A stretch of 14,558 bases of DNA, taken from contig UQST01000056.1 of assembly GCA_900543815.1 (NCBI GenBank), positions 1 to 14,558 of the forward strand, in the 5' to 3' direction. The notes beneath the pieces were generated by a model. It worked only from the letters and a program-made list of their open reading frames with translations. It was not told the DNA's origin and searched no databases. Of the stretch, positions 1 through 6,971 are shown piece by piece (the first letter of the stretch is position 1; each line of letters opens with the position of its first letter). The stretch comes from an uncultured Prevotellaceae bacterium. GTDB taxonomy: Bacteria > Bacteroidota > Bacteroidia > Bacteroidales > Bacteroidaceae. The position numbers and the translations under genes are program-made.

Positions 1-66
1 AATTTGAAATGTCTTATAAGACAATTTGAATTGTCCTATAAGACAATTTAAATTCCCTTATAAGGG
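1..66. repeat. Three 22-bp tandem repeats with palindromic cores
   Basis: Units lie at 1-22, 23-44 and 45-66. Each has an AT-rich spacer of 10 bases (AATTTGAAAT, AATTTGAATT, AATTTAAATT) followed by a 12-base core: GTCTTATAAGAC, GTCCTATAAGAC, CCCTTATAAGGG. Cores 1 and 3 are perfect palindromes although their outer three bases differ, so both arms changed together. The array starts at the window edge and may continue to the left. A 22-bp period is close to two helical turns, which suits a protein-binding array, but its function is unknown. Confidence 0.85.
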
Positions 67-343
67 ATTTTCCCGTGTCTGTAGTCTGCCTTTTGTCCTT
101 TCCTGATGTCACTAGACACTTTTCCCTATACATAAACTGAATCTGTTGACAGTGTTGTAGAAGCCATACTGAATCAGTTGTCACTTGCCTTGGAATTGCA
201 CTGCTCCTGTTGACACTCCCGCTCGGTCTTTTCCTGATACCGCTGCGGTATCTGATAGGGATAGACCTCTGGCAGATTCCTCTACAGGCATCTTTCTCGT
301 TACAAGAACCTCATGACAGCCTCAGAAGTCGGTTGCCTCTTGC
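67..343. other. Non-coding stretch downstream of the PLD-like gene
   Basis: I see no convincing gene here. A short plus-strand frame starting at a TTG near 210 runs into the antisense of the PLD-like gene and has no family features. A 17-base stem at 236-252 (GATACCGC, one central base, GCGGTATC) lies about 90 bases beyond the stop of the minus-strand gene. It has no T tract, so it is a poor terminator candidate. Degenerate 32-base periodicity is visible from 137 to about 222. Confidence 0.5.
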
Positions 344-1570
344 TTACAAGAAACCTTTGATGGAACTGAAGACGCGGCCCGAAACCCTTTTCTTCAGCGG
401 GAAACGGTATTTCCAGTTGTCTGGGGTGAGCAGCACACAGTGCTTGTGGATGTCGCTGTAGAAGATATCCTGCAGCTGGGCAGTCACATTGCGGTCGAAG
501 ATGAAGGCATTCACCTCATAGTCAAATCGCAAGGAACGTGCATCGAGGTTGGCTGTTCCCACGGTGCAGAACAGTCCGTCCACCATCATCACCTTGCTGT
601 GATGGAAGCCTCCATCGTAATAATACACCTCCGCACCTTTCTTCATCAGCTTGTGCATCTGCTGTCCCACCACATCGGGGGTCACTGGACCGTCGCCCGT
701 AGTGGATGCCATTATCTGCACACGCACTCCTCGCTTGAGCGCGTGCTCCAGTGATTTGCGTATGCTCTTCACCAGGGTGGCGTACGGATTGATTATCTGT
801 ATGATGTGCTGTGCATTGTCGATGGCTATGCAGTAGGTTTCGCGTATGGCCTTGCCGCTCTTCTTGGGCACACGCTCCACCATGGCCATCTTTGTGTGGC
901 CGTCACAGTGGCCGGTGGAAAGGTAGCGTGTGGAGTCGAGACGCTCCTTGGTGGTACGCCACCACATGTCCTCGAACACCCGCTCATATTCGTTCACCAT
1001 AGGCCCGTGCACCTTCATGTGCATATCTCGCCATTCTCCCACACGCGGTTTGCCGCGCAGATAATAGTCGGCCACATTCATTCCGCCCGTGTAGGCAACC
1101 TCTCCGTCGATGACTGCTATCTTGTGGTGGTTGCGGTGACGCAGATGATTTATCCATGGGAAGCGTACGCGGTCAAACTCCTCAATGCGTATGCCGGATG
1201 CCCGCAATGAGTCGAGATACGGTTTGCGAAGCGGCTGGTTGCTGAAGCGATTGCCGAAACTGTCATACACGATGCGCACTTCCACCCCCTCGCGTGCCTT
1301 GCCGGTGAGGATGTCGAAGAGCGCATGGCAGATGCTGTCTTGCTGAAACTTGAAGTAGTCCATGTGTATGAAATCCCTTGCGGAACGTACACATGCAAAC
1401 AGGTCATCATACTTCTCACGCCCGGTGGGAAGCAGTTTGACCTCATTGTCTTCGTAGAAGGGATACCCTTTCTGCCTGAAGACTTCCATTACGATACTGT
1501 CTGACTCCTGTGCTGCCAGTGTGCTTGTTCCCAGCATACAGAGCAGCAACCCCAGAAAGAAATGCTTCAT
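344..1570 (-). CDS. Secreted phospholipase D / cardiolipin synthase-like protein
   Basis: This 408-residue protein has both HxKx4D motifs of the phospholipase D superfamily: H148/K150/D155 (HHKIAVID, followed by TGGMN) and H324/K326/D331 (HHSKVMMVD, followed by GTANLD). That pair forms one active site working through a phosphohistidine. The layout fits bacterial cardiolipin synthases, which join two phosphatidylglycerol molecules. The N-terminus (residues 1-20, FFLGLLLCMLGTSTLAA) looks like a signal peptide cleaved after TLAA, rather than the two membrane helices of ClsA. The enzyme is therefore probably periplasmic, or anchored by one segment. Its start follows the kdsD stop by 6 nt, so the two are almost certainly co-transcribed. 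The PLD fold is certain. The cardiolipin synthase role is inferred, and a secreted phospholipase or nuclease is the alternative. Confidence 0.88.
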   Translation of the reverse strand: MKHFFLGLLLCMLGTSTLAAQESDSIVMEVFRQKGYPFYEDNEVKLLPTGREKYDDLFACVRSARDFIHMDYFKFQQDSICHALFDILTGKAREGVEVRIVYDSFGNRFSNQPLRKPYLDSLRASGIRIEEFDRVRFPWINHLRHRNHHKIAVIDGEVAYTGGMNVADYYLRGKPRVGEWRDMHMKVHGPMVNEYERVFEDMWWRTTKERLDSTRYLSTGHCDGHTKMAMVERVPKKSGKAIRETYCIAIDNAQHIIQIINPYATLVKSIRKSLEHALKRGVRVQIMASTTGDGPVTPDVVGQQMHKLMKKGAEVYYYDGGFHHSKVMMVDGLFCTVGTANLDARSLRFDYEVNAFIFDRNVTAQLQDIFYSDIHKHCVLLTPDNWKYRFPLKKRVSGRVFSSIKGFL

Positions 1571-1576
1571 CCGGAA

Positions 1577-2527
1577 TCAGATCATACAGCGGAAGTTATC
1601 TACGATGCCCAGCAGGTGCTTGTTTTCATCCACTACCATCACGGCATGTATCTTCTTTTCGCCCAGCAGGTCGGTAATCTTGTTTATCTTCATATTGGGG
1701 CTGACGCACACGGGTGACTTGGTCATCACCTCTGACACAGGCACGTTGAAGAACTTTTCCTTCAGTCTTTCCATGGCTCTGCGCACATCTCCGTCGGTGA
1801 GGATTCCGTGCACCTGGTCGTTTTCCACTATCACAGCCAGTCCCAGCATACCATGGCTCATGCGCAGAAGAGCTTCGCCCAATTTCATGTCCATTGGGAT
1901 GACAGGCAGGTCGTTGGTGCGCATCACATCGTGGGCCGAGAGCAAGAGGCTGTGCCCGAGACGGCCTCCGGGATGGAAGCGTGCAAAGTCCCTTTTCTTG
2001 AAATGACGGGCTTCCATCAGTGCGCAGGCCAGTGCATCACCCATGGCCAGTGTGGCAGTGGTACTGCTGGTAGGAGCCAGGTTGAGCGGGCATGCTTCGC
2101 CGCTCACCTTCACGCAGATATGATGTGTGGAATACTTGGCCAGCAACGACTCGGGATTACCCGATATGCCCACCAGCGGGATGTTGCTTTCGAGCAGATA
2201 GGGAATGAATCGCAGCAGCTCATCAGTCTGCCCGCTGTTGCTGATGGCAATGACTACATCGTCGGTTGTCATCACTCCCAGATCGCCATGGAACACGTCA
2301 AGTGGGCTGATGAAGAACGATGGAGTGCCTGTGCTGCTCAGTGTGGCGGCTATCTTTGCGCCTATGTGTCCGCTTTTGCCTACTCCTGTGATGATGACTT
2401 TACCGTGGCAATTCAGGATGAGGTTTACCACTTTGTCGAAACTCTCATCCAGGTGATCTACCTGCATGAGTACTGCCTGTGCCTCATCCTGGAGGCAACG
2501 CTTGGCAATGTCTGTATATTGACTCAT
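1577..2527 (-). CDS. kdsD: D-arabinose 5-phosphate isomerase (KpsF/GutQ family)
   Basis: The 316-residue protein has the standard architecture of KdsD/KpsF/GutQ. An N-terminal SIS sugar-isomerase domain spans roughly residues 35-165 (GVGKSGHIGAKIAATLSSTG; DVFHGDLGV; AISNSGQTDELL), with family signatures at NLAPTSSTTATLAMGDALA and FHPGGRLG. Two CBS domains follow from about residue 205 to the end (VMRTNDLPVI; GILTDGDVRRA; VMTKSPVCV; GIVDN). The enzyme converts ribulose 5-phosphate to arabinose 5-phosphate, the first committed step to Kdo for lipopolysaccharide, in the cytoplasm. The adjacent upstream kdsA uses this product, which supports a KdsD role over GutQ. Length matches E. coli KdsD (328 residues). 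No TAnnTTTG box is visible in the 88-base gap to kdsA, so the gene probably shares the kdsA transcript. Confidence 0.95.
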   Translation of the reverse strand: MSQYTDIAKRCLQDEAQAVLMQVDHLDESFDKVVNLILNCHGKVIITGVGKSGHIGAKIAATLSSTGTPSFFISPLDVFHGDLGVMTTDDVVIAISNSGQTDELLRFIPYLLESNIPLVGISGNPESLLAKYSTHHICVKVSGEACPLNLAPTSSTTATLAMGDALACALMEARHFKKRDFARFHPGGRLGHSLLLSAHDVMRTNDLPVIPMDMKLGEALLRMSHGMLGLAVIVENDQVHGILTDGDVRRAMERLKEKFFNVPVSEVMTKSPVCVSPNMKINKITDLLGEKKIHAVMVVDENKHLLGIVDNFRCMI

Positions 2528-2615
2528 TGTTTCTTTTTATGCTTGGTTGTTTGTGCGCCGCATTCCTCGTTCCCGCATGAAGGAAAGATGCCGGGTGTGG
2601 AATGTGCAGGCGATG

Positions 2616-3392
2616 TCAGATGAGCGATTTTACTACAGCCTCAAAGTCGTCCAGCTTCAGCATGTTGGGACCGTCGCTCAGCGCATTGTCCGGGTCGGGA
2701 TGAATCTCGAAGAAATATCCTGTGGCGCCGAAAGCCTTGGCTGCCAATGCCATGGAAGGCACAAAGCAGCGGTCGCCACCTGTCTTGCCTCCTGCAGCAC
2801 CCGGCCTTTGCACACTGTGGGTGCAGTCCATGATGACGCGGGGAGTGTATTGCAGCATGTCGGGGATGTTACGGAAATCCACCACCAGATTGTTGTACCC
2901 GAAGCTGTTGCCGCGCTCAGTGAGCCACACATTCTGGCATCCGCTCTCCCGGCACTTCTGTACGGGGAACTGCATATCGGTTCCGCTCAGGAACTGTGCC
3001 TTCTTGATGTTCACCGTCTTGCCCGTCTTGGCAGCCTCTACCAGCAGGTCGGTCTGTCGGCAAAGGAAAGCGGGAATCTGCAGCACGTCAGCCACTTCGG
3101 CGGCTGGTTTGGCCTGCCAACTCTCATGTATGTCGGTCAGAATGGGCAGGGAAAACTCCTCCTTCACCCTCTGCAGCATCTCCAGTCCGCGCTCCAAGCC
3201 CGGTCCACGATAGGAGTGGATGCTGGTGCGGTTGGCCTTGTCAAATGATGCCTTGAAGTAAATATCCAGGTCGAAAGCCTCTCTCAGTCGGCACAACTCG
3301 CGTGCTACAGTGGAAAGCAGTTCCTGGCTCTCTATTACGCACGGGCCGGCTATGAACAGCGGCTTCATGCTATTGTTTTGTTTCGTTTCCAT
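2616..3392 (-). CDS. kdsA: 3-deoxy-8-phosphooctulonate synthase (Kdo-8-P synthase)
   Basis: This cytoplasmic enzyme condenses arabinose 5-phosphate with phosphoenolpyruvate to give Kdo-8-phosphate for lipid A-core synthesis. Visible family motifs are FIAGPCVIES, FKASFDKANRTS followed by RGPG, LTDIHE, NIKKAQFLS, TERGNSFGYNNLVVD, DCTHSVQRPG and FEIHPDPDNALSDGPNM. C18 in AGPC, H192, E229 and D240 occupy the positions of the metal ligands of the Aquifex-type enzyme. E. coli KdsA has Asn at the Cys position, so this is probably the metal-dependent class. At 258 residues it is somewhat shorter than E. coli KdsA (284). The start is uncertain: ATG at 3392 would give an almost leaderless mRNA from the promoter at 3407-3414, while Met9 (3368, MKPLFIAGPC) would give a leader of about 30 nt and fits the conserved N-terminus. 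Confidence 0.96.
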   Translation of the reverse strand: METKQNNSMKPLFIAGPCVIESQELLSTVARELCRLREAFDLDIYFKASFDKANRTSIHSYRGPGLERGLEMLQRVKEEFSLPILTDIHESWQAKPAAEVADVLQIPAFLCRQTDLLVEAAKTGKTVNIKKAQFLSGTDMQFPVQKCRESGCQNVWLTERGNSFGYNNLVVDFRNIPDMLQYTPRVIMDCTHSVQRPGAAGGKTGGDRCFVPSMALAAKAFGATGYFFEIHPDPDNALSDGPNMLKLDDFEAVVKSLI

Positions 3393-3406
3393 TTGAAGTA
3401 TTTTTG

Positions 3407-3414
3407 CAAAGTTA
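3407..3414 (-). promoter_or_regulatory. Bacteroidetes -7 box for the kdsA-kdsD-PLD operon
   Basis: The minus strand reads TAACTTTG, matching the Bacteroidetes TAnnTTTG consensus. It predicts a transcript start near 3400, just upstream of the kdsA start codons. It faces the plus-strand promoter at 3458-3465, so the 122-bp gap is a divergent promoter region. Confidence 0.6.
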
Positions 3415-3457
3415 CCTTTTTTCCCTCATATAGGCCGTGCTTCTGCGTCGAAAATAG

Positions 3458-3465
3458 TACCTTTG
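3458..3465 (+). promoter_or_regulatory. Bacteroidetes -7 box for the MaoC-like gene
   Basis: TACCTTTG matches TAnnTTTG. The predicted transcript starts near 3472, giving a leader of about 43 nt that is AT-rich before the ATG at 3515 and has no obvious Shine-Dalgarno sequence, as is usual in this phylum. Confidence 0.6.
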
Positions 3466-3514
3466 CAGAAAGAATGAACAAATTTAAGCACTAAAATACA
3501 TTATTTATAAGTTT

Positions 3515-3991
3515 ATGGGAAAATTGGTAATCAACTCCTACGAGGACTTTGAGCAGTATGTAGGACAGGAACTGGGAGCCAGTGACTATGTGGAGATGAG
3601 CCAGGAGCGCATCAATCTGTTTGCTGACGCTACACTCGACCATCAGTGGATTCATGTGGATACAGAGCGTGCAAAGGTGGAGAGCCCCTTTGGCACCACC
3701 ATCGCACACGGCTACTTGACAATGAGCATGTTACCTTATCTGTGGGACCAGATTGTGGAGGTGCACAACCTGGAGCGCATGATGAACTATGGCATGGATA
3801 AGATGAAGTTTGCGCAGCCCGTTCTGAGCGGACAGCATATCCGCATGGTGACCAAGTTGCACGAACTGGCCAACCTGCGTGGTGCCGTGAAGACCACCAT
3901 CAAGTTTACCATCGAGGTTCAGGAGACAGGCAAAAAGGCCCTCGAAGGTCTCGCCACCTTCATCTACTACTTCCGTCCCGCAGAGAAGTAA
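3515..3991 (+). CDS. MaoC/NodN-like (R)-specific enoyl-CoA hydratase
   Basis: This 158-residue protein has a single hot-dog fold of the MaoC dehydratase family. The hydratase motif is clear: the ADAT-DHQWIHVD stretch contains the catalytic pair D42 and H47, followed by the FGTTIAHGYLTMSMLP segment (about 59-74) typical of NodN-like members. Such enzymes hydrate trans-2-enoyl-CoA (or an acyl-carrier-protein equivalent) to the (R)-3-hydroxy form. The physiological substrate cannot be read from the sequence, and no fatty-acid gene lies beside it. It is monocistronic: its own promoter is at 3458-3465 and a strong terminator follows the stop by 25 bases. The family call is firm, the substrate is not. 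Confidence 0.9.
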   Translation: MGKLVINSYEDFEQYVGQELGASDYVEMSQERINLFADATLDHQWIHVDTERAKVESPFGTTIAHGYLTMSMLPYLWDQIVEVHNLERMMNYGMDKMKFAQPVLSGQHIRMVTKLHELANLRGAVKTTIKFTIEVQETGKKALEGLATFIYYFRPAEK

Positions 3992-4016
3992 TCAGATTCC
4001 GAATCAATCCAAAAGC

Positions 4017-4060
4017 CATAGGGGAGGGGGGCGCACTGCGTTTCTCCTCCCCTATGTTTT
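4017..4060 (+). terminator. Intrinsic terminator after the MaoC-like gene
   Basis: A perfect 11-bp stem (CATAGGGGAGG with CCTCCCCTATG) encloses an 18-base loop and is followed at once by TTTTAT. It starts 25 bases after the stop codon. Confidence 0.85.
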
Positions 4061-4245
4061 ATGGTTTGTGCTTTGTGGATAAGCTTTGTGTAACTTGCGT
4101 ATATCGCAGAAAATGTGTAGTCTTTAAGGACGGAAAGGGGGTGCTCGGCATTGACAATGTGAGGCCAACTTATTTGTGAGCGAAAAGAAGATGTCTTATA
4201 GGCAGGATTCATTTTGCTTCCAGGGCAGGTGCATTGCATACCTCC
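4061..4245. other. Non-coding stretch before the inverted hairpin pair
   Basis: Nothing convincing is encoded on either strand here. Short frames lack start context and family features. No TAnnTTTG box was recognised. Confidence 0.5.
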
Positions 4246-4338
4246 ACCGTCCAACCCAAGGCTGGACGGTCGGAGAATATATACTGACTTGGCAAAGTAA
4301 GCTTGCTTCTTCTACCGTCCAGCCTTGGGTTGGACGGT
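4246..4338. repeat. Inverted pair of palindromic 25-mers (REPIN/BIME-like)
   Basis: The 25-mer at 4246-4270 begins ACCGTCCAACCC and ends AGGCTGGACGGT. Its exact reverse complement lies at 4314-4338 (begins ACCGTCCAGCCT, ends GGGTTGGACGGT). Each arm is also a hairpin with an 8-bp stem (ACCGTCCA with TGGACGGT). The transcript could therefore fold either as two local hairpins or as one 25-bp stem over a 43-base loop. Paired inverted palindromes of about 90 bp are the hallmark of REP doublets. No target-site duplication is visible and no RAYT transposase gene is in the window, so the mobile origin is inference. Confidence 0.75.
4287..4300. repeat. Copy of the core of the right-end 22-bp repeat
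   Basis: The 14-mer ACTTGGCAAAGTAA in the spacer of the inverted pair is identical to the core of the first 22-bp unit at the right end of the window (14498-14511). The ACTTGGCAAAGT part is a near-palindrome (10 of 12). A single 14-mer match in a window of this size can arise by chance. Confidence 0.4.
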
Positions 4339-4339
4339 T

Positions 4340-4615
4340 ATGGACAACTTCTTTTCTGATTTGAAGATATACAGGAAGTGTCGAAAGAGCCTACATCTTC
4401 TTGCTCATCAATTGTTTTCCTTGTACAGCCTCGAATTTACCATCAGCGAAAGGATATGGGGAGTCATACTTGAACTGGTAGCTTCCATCGCAAGGGAGGG
4501 CGACATCATGGATGAAGAAGTGCTTGAAGCTGCGGTTGACGAATCTGATGGACTAGCTCATATCTGCGAATTATATAGATGTAAAAATGGCGAGTCAAGG
4601 ATTCCCGAAATATGA
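4340..4615 (+). CDS. Possible small protein of unknown function (91 aa)
   Basis: The frame starting at ATG 4340 (MDNFFSDLK) encodes 91 residues with a protein-like composition: a basic N-terminus, a central stretch FTISERIWGVILELVASIAREG and an acidic helix-like segment MDEEVLEAAVDESDGLAH. I do not recognise a family. There is no membrane segment or signal peptide. The start lies one base after the inverted hairpin pair, so folding of that element would probably limit access to the start codon. No promoter of the local type is visible upstream, and the terminator of the oppositely oriented kinase operon follows closely. It could be a genuine small gene, a remnant, or a chance open frame. Confidence 0.4.
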   Translation: MDNFFSDLKIYRKCRKSLHLLAHQLFSLYSLEFTISERIWGVILELVASIAREGDIMDEEVLEAAVDESDGLAHICELYRCKNGESRIPEI

Positions 4616-4627
4616 ATGAAATTATGT

Positions 4628-4675
4628 AAAAAGAGGGCTTCCTCAGGTGAGACGAATGGATGCCTGGGGAAGCCC
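4628..4675 (-). terminator. Intrinsic terminator of the two-component operon
   Basis: On the minus strand, GGGCTTCC-C-CAGG pairs with CCTG-A-GGAAGCCC over a 15-base loop, with one central mismatch on this strand (G-U in the plus-strand RNA). TCTTTTT follows directly. It lies just after the kinase stop codon at 4686. Confidence 0.85.
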
Positions 4676-4685
4676 GATACTCATG

Positions 4686-6128
4686 TCAACTGGACAGAGT
4701 GAAGCGGATGGTGAGTCCACCATGGGGAGTGAGTTCGGCAGTGACGGTTCCTCCGTGTGCAGTGACGGAGTTCTTCACGATGGCCAGTCCCAGTCCTGTG
4801 CCGCCCAACTTGCGTGAGCGTCCTTTCTCTACGCGGTAGAAGCGCTCGAAGAGGTGCGGGAGGTGCTCGGGTGAAACGCCCTGACCGTTGTCACTTACCG
4901 TAAATTCATAGGAGTGTCGGTCACCTTCCTCCACCTCGATGCCTATGATGCAAATCCTGGTTGCTCCTGTGGCATAGGCGATGGAGTTGTCCACCAGGTT
5001 GCGGAAGATGCCGTAGATGAGCGTTGGGTTGCCGTTGACTATCATCTCGTGCGGCGTATTCCTCACCACCTCGATGCCTTTCTCCTTCAGTTGCAGCGAG
5101 GTGTCCTCCAGCACATTGTCTATTACCTTCGACACATCCACCTGCTGCTTCATCTCAGGCAGATCGGCTCCTTGTTCGATGCGCTCTTGTGTCTCGTCGA
5201 GCTTGGTGAGTGCCGACATATCCTGAAGCAGTTTGCACATGCGCTGGCTCTGGGCATAACACCTTTCCAGAAAATGCTGGCGGGTATCCTGCGGCATGTT
5301 GGGATTCTCGATGATGCTCTCCAGAAACCCTCTGATACTGGCTGCCGGTGTCTTGAGTTCGTGTGCTGCATTCTGCGTGAGCTGCTTCTTGATGCGCAAC
5401 TTCTCCTCCTCTGCATGGTGAAGCTTCCAGTAGAGCATGATGATGGTGTGGGATATGTCGCCCAACTCATCATCCGGCAGACTGCGTTCCAGTTCGTGAT
5501 CCAGTTCTTCTCCCTGTTCTGCCTTGCGTGCGAATTCACGCAGACAACTGATGTGACGGCTGATGCGCGAGGTGTGGAAGTAGAGAATGAAGCCCAACAG
5601 AATGGTGAGCATGAAGGCAAAGAGCAGATAGGTGTTGTCGGCCTGAAGCGCTTGGGTGAGTTCTACAGAATAGGGTACTGCCGAACGGATGACCAGACCG
5701 CCGAAGTTGGTGGCCGAATAGAAGTAAGTGGCATGCGTGGAGGCCGACAGACGTTTGATGGCAAAACCGTTGCCACGATGCAGAGCCTCATCCACCTCAT
5801 GTCGCTTCAGATGGTTCTCCAGCCCTTTTGTGTTGTTCTCGTAGCTGTCCATCACCACCCGGCCAGTGCTGTCGATGACCGACACGCGCATACCTTCGTA
5901 GTTGTGCTTGGCTATGTAGGCCATGAAGGTCTTGCGGTTGAGCAACCCCTCGCGGCGCAGAGAGTGCATCATCTCATAGTTGTACATCTGCAACCGTGCG
6001 TGCAGTATGTCTATCTTGTACTCCTTCTCCCTCCTGTACTGGTATATGCTGAAGCATAGGGCGAAGAGTACAAAGACAGTACCCACGCTGAAGAACATGT
6101 TCTTCTGAAAACTCTTGAACTTGATCAT
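4686..6128 (-). CDS. Sensor histidine kinase of an OmpR-type system
   Basis: This 480-residue membrane kinase has two transmembrane segments (about 11-30 and 166-185) flanking a periplasmic sensor of roughly 135 residues, then a HAMP-like linker (about 185-240). The dimerisation/phosphoacceptor domain has H256 in AAHELKTPAASIRGF. The ATPase domain has an N box RNLVDNS (N377, N381), a G1 box DNGQG (D413), an F box FERFYR and a G2 box GGTGLGLAIVK (442-452). All catalytic motifs are intact. It lies 57 bp downstream of its cognate regulator and is closed by a terminator. The layout recalls RprX/PhoR-type kinases of Bacteroidales, but the signal is unknown and I do not assign a name. Confidence 0.93.
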   Translation of the reverse strand: MIKFKSFQKNMFFSVGTVFVLFALCFSIYQYRREKEYKIDILHARLQMYNYEMMHSLRREGLLNRKTFMAYIAKHNYEGMRVSVIDSTGRVVMDSYENNTKGLENHLKRHEVDEALHRGNGFAIKRLSASTHATYFYSATNFGGLVIRSAVPYSVELTQALQADNTYLLFAFMLTILLGFILYFHTSRISRHISCLREFARKAEQGEELDHELERSLPDDELGDISHTIIMLYWKLHHAEEEKLRIKKQLTQNAAHELKTPAASIRGFLESIIENPNMPQDTRQHFLERCYAQSQRMCKLLQDMSALTKLDETQERIEQGADLPEMKQQVDVSKVIDNVLEDTSLQLKEKGIEVVRNTPHEMIVNGNPTLIYGIFRNLVDNSIAYATGATRICIIGIEVEEGDRHSYEFTVSDNGQGVSPEHLPHLFERFYRVEKGRSRKLGGTGLGLAIVKNSVTAHGGTVTAELTPHGGLTIRFTLSS

Positions 6129-6185
6129 AAGTTTGTCTCCGTGTTAAGGTTTGCAGCTACAGCCGGTTAGCCCCGCGTATCTGTA

Positions 6186-6869
6186 TTATCCCTCGAAGGT
6201 GTATCCGAAGCCCACTCTGGTCTTGATGTATTTGCCATAAGGGCCTATCTTCTTGCGCAGTCGGTTGATATTGACATCCACTGTGCGGTCCAGCACGATG
6301 GCATCCTTGGGCCAGCAATGGTCAAGCATTTCTTCCCGGCTGAATGCCTTGCCCATGTTCTTGAGCAGGAGCGACAGCATCTCAAACTCCAGTTTGGTCA
6401 GTGCCACAGGCTCCCCGTCTATAGAAGCCGACTTGGCATCCCTGTTGAGTGTGAGTCCCTGGAAGGTATAGTTGTCCTGCTTGGCAACCTGTTCGCTCTC
6501 GGGCTTGGCGCTGCGCCTGAGTACGGCCTTTATTCTGGCCTTCACCTCACGCACGCTCAGCGGTTTCACCATATAGTCATCCGCTCCGATGTTTAGTCCT
6601 CGCACCAGGCTGTCTTCACCCTCAAGCGCAGTAATGAATATGATGGGCACATGGGCGGTGACAGGATTCTCTTTCATCTTGAGAGCCATCTGGAAGCCCG
6701 ACATCTCGCCCATCATCACGTCGAGCAGTATCAGATTGAATGTCTCAAGGGGCAGGCTGAGCGCTTCTTCGGCAGAATTGGCCGTGTGCACCTCGTATCC
6801 TTCGGTCTCCAGGTTGTATTGGAGGATCTCACAAAGGTCTTGCTCGTCATCAACTACCAGTATTCTCAT
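6186..6869 (-). CDS. OmpR/PhoB-family response regulator
   Basis: The 227-residue protein has a receiver domain (1-120) with acidic pocket D7/D8, phosphoacceptor D50 (LILLDVMM), T80 and K102 (MVKPLS). A winged-helix DNA-binding domain follows (about 133-226), with the recognition-helix region LDRTVDVNINRLRKKIG and the wing IKTRVGFGYTFE. It is intact and of normal length. Phosphorylated by the adjacent kinase, it should act as a transcription factor, with unknown targets. Its own -7 box lies at 6897-6904. Read-through from the upstream flavoprotein and transferase genes on the same strand is also possible, because no terminator is evident in the 102-bp gap. Confidence 0.95.
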   Translation of the reverse strand: MRILVVDDEQDLCEILQYNLETEGYEVHTANSAEEALSLPLETFNLILLDVMMGEMSGFQMALKMKENPVTAHVPIIFITALEGEDSLVRGLNIGADDYMVKPLSVREVKARIKAVLRRSAKPESEQVAKQDNYTFQGLTLNRDAKSASIDGEPVALTKLEFEMLSLLLKNMGKAFSREEMLDHCWPKDAIVLDRTVDVNINRLRKKIGPYGKYIKTRVGFGYTFEG

Positions 6870-6896
6870 ATTCTCGTGTGTTTATCTTTTCGTCGG

Positions 6897-6904
6897 CAAA
6901 GTTA
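6897..6904 (-). promoter_or_regulatory. Bacteroidetes -7 box for the two-component operon
   Basis: The minus strand reads TAACTTTG. The predicted transcript start near 6890 leaves about 20 nt before the regulator ATG at 6869. Confidence 0.6.
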
Positions 6905-6971
6905 GGTCGTTTTGTTCACCCAGCGTGTTTTTCACCATTACGATGTTGTGACATTTGTCATACACATTTTG

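Noticed and set aside
1..66. Possible CRISPR repeats or plasmid iterons at the left end
   Set aside because: There are no unique spacers, and no replication gene is nearby, so an origin cannot be supported.
210..461. Plus-strand 83-codon frame from a TTG start
   Set aside because: Its second half is antisense to the PLD-like gene, and the start lies in degenerate repeat DNA.
1808..2623. Plus-strand open frame of 271 codons opposite kdsD
   Set aside because: It is antisense to a complete isomerase gene and shows no family features.
4914..6059. Long plus-strand open frame (381 codons) opposite the histidine kinase
   Set aside because: It is antisense to a kinase with all catalytic motifs intact. 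The His/Leu/Gln/Val-rich composition is typical of a shadow frame in this GC range.
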